Shown here in pieces: positions 43,178-51,566 of a stretch of DNA of 64,000 nucleotides. The stretch is from SZUA-442 sp963759175. Its GTDB lineage: Bacteria > Actinomycetota > Acidimicrobiia > Spongiisociales > UBA5794. Numbering within the stretch: position 1 is the stretch's first letter; each line of letters starts with the position of its first letter. The stretch lies in assembly GCA_963759175.1 (NCBI GenBank), contig CAVWXP010000007.1:248001-312000 (forward strand), read 5' to 3'. The notes under the pieces are model-generated. The model made no database searches. It worked only from the letters and a program-made list of their open reading frames with translations, and was not told where the DNA came from. Position numbers and translations under genes: made by a program.

Positions 43178-43290
43178 GTCCGCCAAGTCGTGCCTTCCTT
43201 CGATCCGGGACGAGGCTAGCCGCACCGCCGCAGCGAAGCGGGCGGCCCTTGGGTAGGCTCGCCGCGCAACGGAAAAGGACGGATCGGACT

Positions 43291-44943
43291 GTGGCCAAGC
43301 CGGTGATCATCACGGTCGACGACGACCCGCAGGTACTCAGCGCGATCAGGCGCGACCTGCGCGAACGGTACGCCGAGGACTATCAGATCCTGTCGGCGCC
43401 GTCGGGCAGCGAAGCACTCGCGATGGTCGACGAGCTCGTCGATGGCGCCCGGACCGTCGCGGCCTTCGTGGTGGACCAACGGATGCCTGGGATGACCGGC
43501 ACCGAGTTCCTTCTCGAGGCCCAGCAGCGGTTCCCCGACGCCAAGCGCCTCCTCCTCACCGCATACGCCGACACCGAGGCAGCCATCCAGGCGATCAACG
43601 ACGTCGGGCTCGACCACTACCTGCTCAAGCCGTGGACACCGCCCGATGAGCGCCTCTACCCGATCCTCGACGACGTCCTCGACGACTGGCGCGCCCATGC
43701 CCCAACGCCCTTCGATGGGACGACCGTCTACGGCACGACGTGGTCGCCTGCCACCTACGAGGTCAAGGCCTTCCTCGCTCGCAACGAGGTCCCCTATCGA
43801 TTCCTCGACATCGACCGCGACGCCGAGGCTGCAGCGACCGCCGCCGCTTTGACGGACGGAACGAAGGAGTTGCCGATCGTCCACCTGCCAGACGGCTCGG
43901 TGATGGTGAACCCGGACAAATCGGATCTCGCTGGCGCCGTAGGCATCCACACGATGGCCCAGTCACCGTTCTACGACCTCGTGATCATCGGTGGCGGCCC
44001 GGCAGGTCTTGCAGCCGCGGTGTACGGCGCATCGGAGGGTCTGACCACGGCGCTGATCGAGCGTCAGGCACCCGGGGGTCAGGCCGGCACGAGTTCGCGG
44101 ATCGAGAACTACCTGGGATTCCCCAAGGGCGTCAGCGGTGCCGACCTCGCCCGCAGAGCGATCGCCCAGGCGACGCGCCTCGGTGCCGAGCTCGTGACCG
44201 CACGCGAAGTGGTCGGGGTCGATGCCGTGGGCCCGCTCAAGCACGTGCACCTCTCCGACGGGTCGGAGATCACCTGCCGTGCCCTCATCGTTGCGTCCGG
44301 CATGGAGGTGCGGCGCCTCTCGGTCCCGGGGTATGAGCGATTCGAGGGAGCCGGCGTGTACTACGGGGCCGCTGCGACCGAGGCCTCCACGTACAAGGAC
44401 CGCCACGTCTACATCATCGGTGGGGCGAACTCGGCCGGCCAGGCGGCCGTGATGTTCGCCAAGACGAGTTCCCGGGTGACGATGGTCGTGCGATCGGAGC
44501 GCCTCGAGGAGAAGATGTCCCAGTACCTCGTCGATCAGATCGGTTCGATCGACAACATCGAGGTCCTCACGGGTACGAGGGTCACGGAGGTGCGGGGATC
44601 GGACCGGGTCGAGGAGATCGTGCTCGAGGACCTCGCCACCGGATCCGAGATGCCTCGCCCGGCGTCGGCGTTGTTCATCTTCGTGGGTGCGGTTCCCCAT
44701 TCGAGCTTCCTGCGCGACGTCATCGGTATGAACGACAAGGGCTTCATCTACACCGGGACCGATGTGGAGAGCTTCACCGATTCGTGGCCGCTCGAGCGGG
44801 ATCCGTTCGCCCTCGAGACCTCCGTGCCGGGGGTCTTCGCCGCCGGCGACGTGCGCGAGGGCGCCGTGCGACGGGTCGCAAGTGCCGTCGGCGAGGGTTC
44901 CGTGGCCGTGACGTTCGTCCACCGGTACCTCGACACCGTATGA
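43291..44943 (+). CDS. fused response-regulator receiver, glutaredoxin-like and thioredoxin-reductase-like protein lacking redox cysteines
   Basis: 550 aa, three domains. Receiver 1-125: D10-D11-D12, phospho-acceptor Asp62 (VVDQRMPGMTG), Lys113 (LLKPW). Glutaredoxin-like 142-218: VYGTTWSPATYEVKAFL, where the CxxC of glutaredoxins/mycoredoxins is replaced by S152-P-A-T. Flavoprotein 226-550: FAD loop GGGPAGLAAA, NADPH loop GGANSAGQAA, C-terminal GVFAAGDVREG; the thioredoxin-reductase CxxC position reads GAAATE (359-364). Flavin and nucleotide sites thus look intact while both thiol sites are lost. GTG start with AAAGGA upstream. Coupled by ATGA to the kinase gene downstream, which may phosphorylate Asp62. 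Confidence 0.88.
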   Translation: MAKPVIITVDDDPQVLSAIRRDLRERYAEDYQILSAPSGSEALAMVDELVDGARTVAAFVVDQRMPGMTGTEFLLEAQQRFPDAKRLLLTAYADTEAAIQAINDVGLDHYLLKPWTPPDERLYPILDDVLDDWRAHAPTPFDGTTVYGTTWSPATYEVKAFLARNEVPYRFLDIDRDAEAAATAAALTDGTKELPIVHLPDGSVMVNPDKSDLAGAVGIHTMAQSPFYDLVIIGGGPAGLAAAVYGASEGLTTALIERQAPGGQAGTSSRIENYLGFPKGVSGADLARRAIAQATRLGAELVTAREVVGVDAVGPLKHVHLSDGSEITCRALIVASGMEVRRLSVPGYERFEGAGVYYGAAATEASTYKDRHVYIIGGANSAGQAAVMFAKTSSRVTMVVRSERLEEKMSQYLVDQIGSIDNIEVLTGTRVTEVRGSDRVEEIVLEDLATGSEMPRPASALFIFVGAVPHSSFLRDVIGMNDKGFIYTGTDVESFTDSWPLERDPFALETSVPGVFAAGDVREGAVRRVASAVGEGSVAVTFVHRYLDTV

Positions 44944-46292
44944 CCTTCGACCTGAGCACCGTCGAGCTCTTCTCTGGCCTGTCCCGCACCGACATCGATC
45001 GACTCTCCGAGGGTCTCGGGGAGCGGCTCCTCGCGGCAGCGACGGTCCTGTTCGAGGAGGGGGACGCAGCCGACGTCGCCTACGTGATCGCCGACGGCGA
45101 GCTCGAGATCCTCAAGGAGAGCGGTGACCGGCAGGTCCGCATCGCCGTGTCGGGACCCGGCGACGTCGTCGGCGAGATGGCGCTCCTCACCGCCGAACCG
45201 CGCAGCGCCTCGGCCAAGGCCCTCACCGATGTGCGCCTCATCTCGATCCCGAAGGAATGCCTCGACGCCGTCCTGTCGACCAGCGTCGAGGCCAACCGAG
45301 CCCTCTTCGACGTCTTCATCAGTCGGTGGCGCCAGCAGGAGTCACGAGTGCGTCAGTCCGAACGCATGGCGCAACTCGGTGTGCTCACCGCCGGACTCGC
45401 CCATGAGATGAACAACCCCGCCGCTGCGGTGTCCGCCGGCGCCGATCAGCTCGCCGATGTCATCGAGGCGCGCGTCGGGTGGGTCGCTGGGCTGCCGCCG
45501 GGGATCACGCTGCCGGTCCCGTCTGCCGGTGGCGAACGACTCTCGGCGCTCGAGCGCGCGGACCACGAGGAGGCCATCGAGGACACGCTCGGTGACCTGG
45601 GGGTATCGGACGCCTGGCGACTCGCCGGGGTCCTCCTCGACGGTGGCTACCGGGCCGGTGACTTCGCATCGGTGCCCCGCGACCACGCCGATGTCGCGAT
45701 CCATGCCGTTGCTTCCGCGGTCGAGACCACCGATCTGGTCCATCAGATCGGCGAGGGGGCCTCTCGGCTTTCCGCTCTCGTCAGTGCCCTCAAGTCCTAC
45801 TCGTTCCACGACCAGGCTCCCGTGCAGAACGTCGACGTCGCCAAGGGCATCGAAGACACCCTGTTGATCCTGCGCCCGAAGCTCGGTGACATCGAGGTGA
45901 TCCGTGAGTTCGACGACATCGCTCCGATCACGGCATTCGGCAGCCAGCTGAACCAGGTGTGGACCAATCTCATCGACAACGCCATCGATGCCATTCGCGA
46001 CGCCGGCGTCTCCGGTGGCAGGATCACCATCGGCGTCACCGATGCCGAGGACCGGGTCGCCGTCACGGTGGCCAACAATGGCCCTCCCATCCCACCTGTC
46101 GTGATGGATCGGATCTTCGAGGCCTTCTACACGACCAAGGAGCCAGGCAAGGGCACCGGCCTCGGCCTCGACACGGTGTACAACATCGTGGTGACCCAGC
46201 ATCGGGGCTCGATCGACGTGGCCTCCGACGACGCCGCCACCGTGTTCACCGTGCACCTGCCACGAGATCAGGCTGAGTCCCCCGACCCCTGA
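44940..46292 (+). CDS. cyclic-nucleotide-binding-domain sensor histidine kinase
   Basis: 450 aa, no membrane helix, so cytoplasmic. Residues 5-130 are a cNMP-binding (Crp-like) domain with the phosphate cassette GPGDVVGEMALLTAEPRSASAKA; residues 140-160 the HisKA site GVLTAGLAHEMNNPAAAV with His155; ATPase domain about 300-445 with NLIDNAIDAI, FEAFYTTKEPGKGTGLGLDTVYNI. The pair with the upstream receiver-flavoprotein (ATGA overlap) suggests one signalling unit coupling a nucleotide or redox signal. Followed by a clear terminator. Confidence 0.92.
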   Translation: MTFDLSTVELFSGLSRTDIDRLSEGLGERLLAAATVLFEEGDAADVAYVIADGELEILKESGDRQVRIAVSGPGDVVGEMALLTAEPRSASAKALTDVRLISIPKECLDAVLSTSVEANRALFDVFISRWRQQESRVRQSERMAQLGVLTAGLAHEMNNPAAAVSAGADQLADVIEARVGWVAGLPPGITLPVPSAGGERLSALERADHEEAIEDTLGDLGVSDAWRLAGVLLDGGYRAGDFASVPRDHADVAIHAVASAVETTDLVHQIGEGASRLSALVSALKSYSFHDQAPVQNVDVAKGIEDTLLILRPKLGDIEVIREFDDIAPITAFGSQLNQVWTNLIDNAIDAIRDAGVSGGRITIGVTDAEDRVAVTVANNGPPIPPVVMDRIFEAFYTTKEPGKGTGLGLDTVYNIVVTQHRGSIDVASDDAATVFTVHLPRDQAESPDP

Positions 46293-46313
46293 TCGCCTGA
46301 CACCGGGAACGAT

Positions 46314-46339
46314 CTGAGGGGCCCCGTAGGGCCCCTCAG
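46314..46339 (+). terminator. stem-loop terminator after the histidine kinase
   Basis: CTGAGGGGCCC pairs perfectly over 11 bp around loop CGTA, 22 nt after the kinase stop. No T-run follows. Confidence 0.75.
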
Positions 46340-46549
46340 CAATCCGGTCCGATCGAAGGGGCGGGATCTGTGTCGTTGACCGACTCCGGGTCTCAGACAC
46401 CACTGGTGTCTGCTGTTGTTGTTCGATCCCTGCCGCTTCGGCGACCGGCTATGTCTCCCCGATACCGTCGCACCGATTCCTGACTTTGTCAATGAGGAAT
46501 CCGGCGGTGCGATCGCTGTCGGGAATGGCCGGCAACGGGTGGACGTGCG

Positions 46550-47257
46550 TCAGCGGGGACGCTGCGATGCGAGGGGTCGGTCACCGATGTCACCGAGCAC
46601 GTGGGGAAGCACCCAGACCGGTGCCGATCCGTATCCCTGCGTGTGTGCGATGAGGCTCTGGCGGCCGCGTTCACAGATCCCGTCACCGTCGGCACACACA
46701 TCGACGGCGACCGGACGGATGTGGTCCGGGAACGGCACCGCACCGAACGATCCATCGTCATCGACGGCGGGATTGCCCAAACGGACGACGCCGGCCTGTG
46801 TCGGATCGCGGGTGGGGTCTGCCAGCAGCACCACACTCGCCACCCGGATCCCCGGTGTCGAAGTGGCCACAGCGGCCTTGATCGCCTGGGCTCCCTGGCT
46901 GTAGCCGACGAGCACGAGGTCGGTGGATGGGCAGGTGCGCTGGAGCGTCCCGATCGCCGCCCACACGGCGATCGCACCTGCACGGACACTGGCGGCGTAC
47001 TCGCCGTTGAGGAGGGCAAGACCGAAGGAATCACTGATCGAGATTGCCGGGTAGTCGAGCGGTTCATCGGCGACCGACCTACCCGTCGCGGAGATACCGG
47101 CGACGAGGGCCTCGACCACCGGTCCCACCTGCTCCCCGTAGCCCGACGGTTGACCCGAACCCCGCGCCCCGATGATGTACACGTCTGGGCATCCCTCGGT
47201 CGGTGGAGCGAGCGGAACGATGAGGGAGATGACCAGGGCGAGGAGTGCTGCGAGCAT
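46550..47257 (-). CDS. secreted cutinase-family serine esterase
   Basis: 235 aa. Signal peptide (1-20), Cys23 and GARGSGQ at the mature start, GYSQGA with nucleophile Ser120, paired Cys109, then CADGDGIC carrying the catalytic Asp and a late IAHTQGYG with His. This is the mycobacterial cutinase-like (Culp) pattern; these enzymes cleave esters of lipids or polymers outside the cell. ATG at 47257 starts the signal peptide directly; a longer frame upstream is discarded. Single gene. Confidence 0.9.
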   Translation of the reverse strand: MLAALLALVISLIVPLAPPTEGCPDVYIIGARGSGQPSGYGEQVGPVVEALVAGISATGRSVADEPLDYPAISISDSFGLALLNGEYAASVRAGAIAVWAAIGTLQRTCPSTDLVLVGYSQGAQAIKAAVATSTPGIRVASVVLLADPTRDPTQAGVVRLGNPAVDDDGSFGAVPFPDHIRPVAVDVCADGDGICERGRQSLIAHTQGYGSAPVWVLPHVLGDIGDRPLASQRPR

Positions 47258-47370
47258 GTGCCGATCGTACGGTGCGGCAACGGGTAGCGGACGCACGACT
47301 CGAGAATCGTCGGCATTGAATCCGCCATCGCCACCGAGTGGTAGGGTCGCCAGCCGCGTCGCGGAGCACC

Positions 47371-48114
47371 ATGAAATCTACGATCCACCCCACCGCCTTG
47401 ATAGCCGACGGAGCTCGCCTCGGATCCGGATGCACCATCGGTCCCTTCACGATCCTCGAACGATCAGCCGATATCGGCGATGGCTGTCGGGTCGACGCGA
47501 ACGTCATCATCGGGCATTCCGAACCCGGCTCTGAGCGTGGTGATACACGCATCGGACCCGGAGCAGTGATCCGGTCAGGCTCCGTGATCTACGCCGGCAC
47601 GGAAATCGGTGCCGGACTCCAAACCGGACACGGTGCCATCATCAGGGAGGACACCCACGCTGGCGAGGGTCTGCGCGTCGGCACCCATGCGAACATCGAC
47701 GGCGGTGCCCGCATCGGGGACCATGTCCGGCTGCATACAGGGGCCTTTGTTCCCGAGGCATCGACGATCGGGGACTTCGTCTGGCTCTTCCCCCACGTGG
47801 TGTTGACGAACGATCCCTACCCGCCGAGCGACCACTTCCGTGGTGTGACCATCGGCCGATACGCTGCCATCGGGGCGAGGGCTGTCGTGTTGCCTGGCGT
47901 CACCATCGGCGAGGACGCGTTGGTCGCCGCTGGCGCCGTCGTCACCGAGGACGTCGCATCAGGGAAGGTGGTTGCCGGCGTTCCCGCTAGGACCGTCGGC
48001 GAAACCACGGCGTTGTACGATCCCGTAGCTGATCGACCCGCCTATCCATGGCGACGGCACTTCCACCGCGGCTACCCGCCGGACGTGGTCGATAGCTGGC
48101 TCCGGGGCGACTGA
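47371..48114 (+). CDS. left-handed beta-helix acyltransferase, sugar N-acetyltransferase-like
   Basis: 247 aa. Hexapeptide repeats throughout (IHPTALIADGARLGSGCTIGPF, IGPGAVIRSGSVIY, IGARAVVLPGVTIGEDALVAAGAVVTEDV) and the cap segment VVLTNDPYPPSDHFRGVTIG, as in WbpD/WlbB-type enzymes that acetylate amino groups of nucleotide-linked 3-amino sugars. It stands at the left edge of the polysaccharide locus, separated from its likely partners (aminotransferase 51567, oxidoreductase 54193) by the two beta-helix genes. Substrate is an inference from context. Confidence 0.85.
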   Translation: MKSTIHPTALIADGARLGSGCTIGPFTILERSADIGDGCRVDANVIIGHSEPGSERGDTRIGPGAVIRSGSVIYAGTEIGAGLQTGHGAIIREDTHAGEGLRVGTHANIDGGARIGDHVRLHTGAFVPEASTIGDFVWLFPHVVLTNDPYPPSDHFRGVTIGRYAAIGARAVVLPGVTIGEDALVAAGAVVTEDVASGKVVAGVPARTVGETTALYDPVADRPAYPWRRHFHRGYPPDVVDSWLRGD

Positions 48115-48124
48115 ACCCGTCTCG

Positions 48125-49456
48125 TCAGCCGGCGTCTCTCCTCGACAATGTCCCTATGACCATGACGAGGGCAAGGGCGATACCGGCCAACATCGCGATT
48201 CCCCCGGCGTCGTACCCCCCGGGCGAAGGCGCCGACGACGAGTTGTTCAGCGCGTAGCCATCCAGCGGCGCTGCATCCAACGGAGGCACTGCGGACGTAT
48301 CCCGATCCCGCTCGGTGCCCGCAGCGAAGGTTGTGGTCACCAGCGCTGCCGTCGTCGAGGTGACCTTCGGCGGCGCGGCGCCTTTGTCTGAGGGCACGGA
48401 TTCGACCCCGTCCGCAGGCACCGGAGCGACAGTCGTGGGACCTCTGGGTTCCGCCGCCACGCCGACAGCGGGCGGTTCCGTCGTCGTCGTAGTCGACGGC
48501 GTCGTAGTCGTGGTAGGCGCCGTGGTCGTCGTCGGCGTGGTAGTAACCGTGGTTGTCGGCGGCGGAGATGTGGTTGTAGTTGTCGGCGGCGGGACGGTCG
48601 TCGTCGTTGGTGAGACACTCGGCGCCGATGCCGTTCCGATGACATTGCCCTTGGTGTCGATGACCTCGCCGGTGTCGGCCCAGGTGTTGTTCTCCCACAC
48701 GACAGGACCGTGTTGGGACAAGAAGCCGTACCGGCGATCCGGACCGAACCGATTGTTGATGATCTGGACGTTCTTGGGAACACCATTCCCGCCGTCCTTG
48801 ACATACACGGTGTAGTTCCCACCATTGAGGTAGTTGTTGGTGAACACCAGATTCGACTGAGGACCGATGTCGGACTTCACGAAGATCGCTGCATTCCCTA
48901 CCCCGACCTTGCCAGTCGAGTCCAGATACGAGTTCTTCACGATGGAGTTGCGGGCCGTCCCCTCCACCTGGATGGCATCGGCGTGAGGGCCGGGCTCAGG
49001 AGATGCCAGGTCATGCACGCGTACATTCGAGTACACGGCATTCGAACCCAACTTGATGCCGTCCTCGACATGATGGATGTCGGCATCGCGCACCGTCACA
49101 TTCGACCCACCAATGCCACGCAGACCCCATATCTTGGGATGCCCAACCTCGATGTCATCGAACGTCGCCGAACCACTCGCCACGTAGATCGTCCACGGAT
49201 TCGACGTATACACCCAAACATTGCGCACCACGACATCGTCTGCCTCGATACGCAACGTGCCACGAATCTCGAGATCCTCGATCACCGTGCCATCCTTGGT
49301 CACCGTGATCGAACCCTCATGCACATCCAGCGCAGACGGATCCGACAAGCCAACGGCATCAGCAGGTGCAGCACCAACCACACCCGCCACGAACACAACC
49401 ACGAACACAGCAACGGACAACAACAGCGGACTGTTGATACGAGCGGGGGATCCCAT
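48125..49456 (-). CDS. secreted right-handed beta-helix protein with Thr/Pro linker and C-terminal membrane anchor
   Basis: 443 aa. Signal peptide (1-37, ending APADA), beta-helix domain (about 38-270: repeated IRG/VRN/IHHVEDGIKLGSNAVYS type rungs), a long Thr/Pro linker (about 280-330), and a C-terminal helix GGIAMLAGIALALVMVIGTLSRRD for anchoring. The nucleotides 48651-49418 match 50233-51000 with no difference found by eye. Fold is that of pectin-lyase-like polysaccharide-binding or -cutting proteins; no catalytic residues are assigned. Its stop is 10 nt from the stop of the acetyltransferase. Probably a surface protein linked to the polysaccharide. Confidence 0.82.
   Translation of the reverse strand: MGSPARINSPLLLSVAVFVVVFVAGVVGAAPADAVGLSDPSALDVHEGSITVTKDGTVIEDLEIRGTLRIEADDVVVRNVWVYTSNPWTIYVASGSATFDDIEVGHPKIWGLRGIGGSNVTVRDADIHHVEDGIKLGSNAVYSNVRVHDLASPEPGPHADAIQVEGTARNSIVKNSYLDSTGKVGVGNAAIFVKSDIGPQSNLVFTNNYLNGGNYTVYVKDGGNGVPKNVQIINNRFGPDRRYGFLSQHGPVVWENNTWADTGEVIDTKGNVIGTASAPSVSPTTTTVPPPTTTTTSPPPTTTVTTTPTTTTAPTTTTTPSTTTTTEPPAVGVAAEPRGPTTVAPVPADGVESVPSDKGAAPPKVTSTTAALVTTTFAAGTERDRDTSAVPPLDAAPLDGYALNNSSSAPSPGGYDAGGIAMLAGIALALVMVIGTLSRRDAG
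48651..49418. repeat. 768-bp direct repeat, copy 1
   Basis: Equal to 50233-51000 (offset 1582) as far as can be read by eye. Encodes most of the signal peptide and the entire beta-helix domain. The match ends abruptly on both sides: outside it the N-terminal few codons and all C-terminal sequence differ. Confidence 0.85.
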
Positions 49457-49516
49457 GTCCAGCGACTCCAGGATTGACGACGGCCTCTTGGCCGCTATCG
49501 GAACCTGGGAGCACGG

Positions 49517-49569
49517 ACTTGAGCGCGGGACGAATCACCAGCGCTAGAAACTTGAGTGCTATTTCCTAC
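49517..49569 (-). promoter_or_regulatory. upstream motif shared by both beta-helix genes, copy 1
   Basis: Two ACTTGAG direct repeats (49517 and 49550, 33 nt apart); the second lies in TAGAAACTTGAGTGCTATTT followed by CCTA, an imperfect palindrome. The same layout precedes the second gene at 51088-51140. Distance to the start codon is 60-113 nt in both cases. Confidence 0.6.
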
Positions 49570-49614
49570 CAGACGAACTGACTAGACAGTTGGCCACCGG
49601 TGTCCTTGAGAAAT

Positions 49615-49650
49615 GCTGTGGTCAACACCAGAGCAGGTGTTGACCACAGC
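49615..49650 (-). terminator. stem-loop terminator after the SLH beta-helix gene
   Basis: GCTGTGGTCAACACC pairs perfectly over 15 bp around loop AGAGCA, 30 nt beyond the stop of the minus-strand gene at 49680. Confidence 0.85.
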
Positions 49651-49679
49651 ACCAATGAGCCTTTGGATGCGAGGACGCC

Positions 49680-51029
49680 CTAGAGACCGAACGCCCGAAC
49701 CATGAAGGTCGCCATCTGACCACGAGTCACATCATCCCGAGGACTGTAGGTCGTGCGAGACGTCCCCCTCGTGATGTCGGCGCGGTAGATCGCCTCGATG
49801 TCGCCACGGTAGATCGACGTGCGAATGTCGACGAAGGGTGAGGGTCCGCCAGAACGAAGGTCCAGCGCTCGTGCAACGAAGGCAGCCATCTCGCCGCGAG
49901 TCACGCTGTCGTTCGGTCGGAAGAACCTGCTCGAGGTCGAAGCGATGCCACGTGCGGCAAGCGCGTTTATGTCACTCTCGAAAGCTGACGAGTTGTCATC
50001 GCGGAAGTAGTCCTTGCCGGCGTCGGGCAATCGCAGAGCACGCCGCAGGAATGCCGCTGCCTCGCCGCGAGAGATGTCCGAGTTGGGCCGGTAGGTCCCG
50101 CTCGTGCGAGTGATCTTGGCATCGACGAGCTTGACGATGTCGTTCTTGTGGACCGAAGTCGCGATGTCGGTGAATCCGGCGATCGTGGGCTTCGGGCTCG
50201 CGCTCGAGCGTTGCTTGCCGTTCGTCTTGCCTTTGGTGTCGATGACCTCGCCGGTGTCGGCCCAGGTGTTGTTCTCCCACACGACAGGACCGTGTTGGGA
50301 CAAGAAGCCGTACCGGCGATCCGGACCGAACCGATTGTTGATGATCTGGACGTTCTTGGGAACACCATTCCCGCCGTCCTTGACATACACGGTGTAGTTC
50401 CCACCATTGAGGTAGTTGTTGGTGAACACCAGATTCGACTGAGGACCGATGTCGGACTTCACGAAGATCGCTGCATTCCCTACCCCGACCTTGCCAGTCG
50501 AGTCCAGATACGAGTTCTTCACGATGGAGTTGCGGGCCGTCCCCTCCACCTGGATGGCATCGGCGTGAGGGCCGGGCTCAGGAGATGCCAGGTCATGCAC
50601 GCGTACATTCGAGTACACGGCATTCGAACCCAACTTGATGCCGTCCTCGACATGATGGATGTCGGCATCGCGCACCGTCACATTCGACCCACCAATGCCA
50701 CGCAGACCCCATATCTTGGGATGCCCAACCTCGATGTCATCGAACGTCGCCGAACCACTCGCCACGTAGATCGTCCACGGATTCGACGTATACACCCAAA
50801 CATTGCGCACCACGACATCGTCTGCCTCGATACGCAACGTGCCACGAATCTCGAGATCCTCGATCACCGTGCCATCCTTGGTCACCGTGATCGAACCCTC
50901 ATGCACATCCAGCGCAGACGGATCCGACAAGCCAACGGCATCAGCAGGTGCAGCACCAACCACACCCGCCACGAACACAACCACGAACACAGCAACGGAC
51001 GAGAACAGAAGTTTCAATCGGATTGTCAT
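49680..51029 (-). CDS. secreted right-handed beta-helix protein with three SLH repeats
   Basis: 449 aa. Signal peptide and beta-helix domain as in the neighbouring gene at 48125-49456 (no difference in residues about 13-268), but the C-terminus carries three S-layer-homology repeats: FTDIATSVHKNDIVKLVDA...YRPNSDISRGEAAAFLRRAL, YFRDDNSSAFESDINALAARGI...FRPNDSVTRGEMAAFVARAL, and FVDIRTSIYRGDIEAIYRADI...YSPRDDVTRGQMATFMVRAF. SLH repeats bind cell-wall-linked polymers, so this copy sits non-covalently on the wall whereas the other is held by a membrane helix. Function otherwise unknown. Confidence 0.85.
   Translation of the reverse strand: MTIRLKLLFSSVAVFVVVFVAGVVGAAPADAVGLSDPSALDVHEGSITVTKDGTVIEDLEIRGTLRIEADDVVVRNVWVYTSNPWTIYVASGSATFDDIEVGHPKIWGLRGIGGSNVTVRDADIHHVEDGIKLGSNAVYSNVRVHDLASPEPGPHADAIQVEGTARNSIVKNSYLDSTGKVGVGNAAIFVKSDIGPQSNLVFTNNYLNGGNYTVYVKDGGNGVPKNVQIINNRFGPDRRYGFLSQHGPVVWENNTWADTGEVIDTKGKTNGKQRSSASPKPTIAGFTDIATSVHKNDIVKLVDAKITRTSGTYRPNSDISRGEAAAFLRRALRLPDAGKDYFRDDNSSAFESDINALAARGIASTSSRFFRPNDSVTRGEMAAFVARALDLRSGGPSPFVDIRTSIYRGDIEAIYRADITRGTSRTTYSPRDDVTRGQMATFMVRAFGL
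50233..51000. repeat. 768-bp direct repeat, copy 2
   Basis: Partner of 48651-49418. Begins in the TTGGTGTCGATGACC segment and ends at AGCAACGGAC; beyond these points the two genes are unrelated. Confidence 0.85.
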
Positions 51030-51087
51030 TGAGAATGCTCCATACAGTGGGGGGCCTCAAGACCGGTATCGGACGACGAACAGATCG

Positions 51088-51140
51088 ACTTGAGGGCTGC
51101 GCCCACGGGGAGGACCCGGAAACTTGAGTGCCATTTCCGG
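51088..51140 (-). promoter_or_regulatory. upstream motif shared by both beta-helix genes, copy 2
   Basis: ACTTGAG at 51088 and 51122 (34 nt apart). The second is framed by the perfect inverted repeat CCGGAAA (51116) and TTTCCGG (51134) with 11 nt between. Same layout and same distance to the gene as at 49517-49569, although the sequence between the motifs differs, which argues for selection. Confidence 0.6.
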
Positions 51141-51487
51141 TTGGGCGGTCGCGCTAGTCAGCGTACTCGGCTCGCAACGTATCAACACCCGGCAGATGCC
51201 CGCTCATTGACGACGGTCTCATCGACGTCTCGCCGGCGACGGGATTCTCGCGCCGCGTATTCCCCTCGTCACAGTGATACGTCTCCACTCTGAAACCCTT
51301 GTACGTCAAGGCATGCGACCGAGCTCGAGCATGCAAGGCTGAGACCGTCGATGCTGCGGGGTCGCGAAGTCCGGGCGTAGATCAGAGCGACTGACAGACG
51401 TAGGATGAAGGATGAATCGGGCAGCGACGGTTGGTCAGCGCATGGACCTCAGGGGACCTCGGGAAGGCGAGGGAACCGTTCGCCCCC

Positions 51488-51516
51488 TTGCCCGAGCCGG
51501 AGGACCCGCATACACT
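51488..51516 (+). promoter_or_regulatory. promoter candidate for the polysaccharide operon
   Basis: TTGCCC and TACACT separated by 17 nt, ending about 50 nt before the aminotransferase ATG. Only pattern evidence. Confidence 0.4.
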
Positions 51517-51566
51517 CAGCGTGGTCAAGGCATCACTGTAAGAACACAAACGTCCGGGGGCTTCGG

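Larger units (their letters stand above)
51030..51566. other. 537-bp divergent intergenic region of the polysaccharide locus
   Basis: Lies between the SLH beta-helix gene (minus) and the aminotransferase (plus). It holds the shared motif at 51088-51140 and a promoter candidate TTGCCC-17 nt-TACACT (51488-51516) about 50 nt before the aminotransferase start. The middle part (51150-51480) shows no convincing gene, tRNA or hairpin. Confidence 0.6.

Noticed and set aside
46394..46412. 8-bp hairpin CAGACACC-ACT-GGTGTCTG
   Set aside because: About 140 nt from the nearest stop codon on the minus strand and without other terminator signs; too weak to call.
46405..46450. tRNA T-arm-like string (GTTCGATCCC) in the gap before the cutinase gene
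   Set aside because: No matching acceptor stem or anticodon arm can be built around it.
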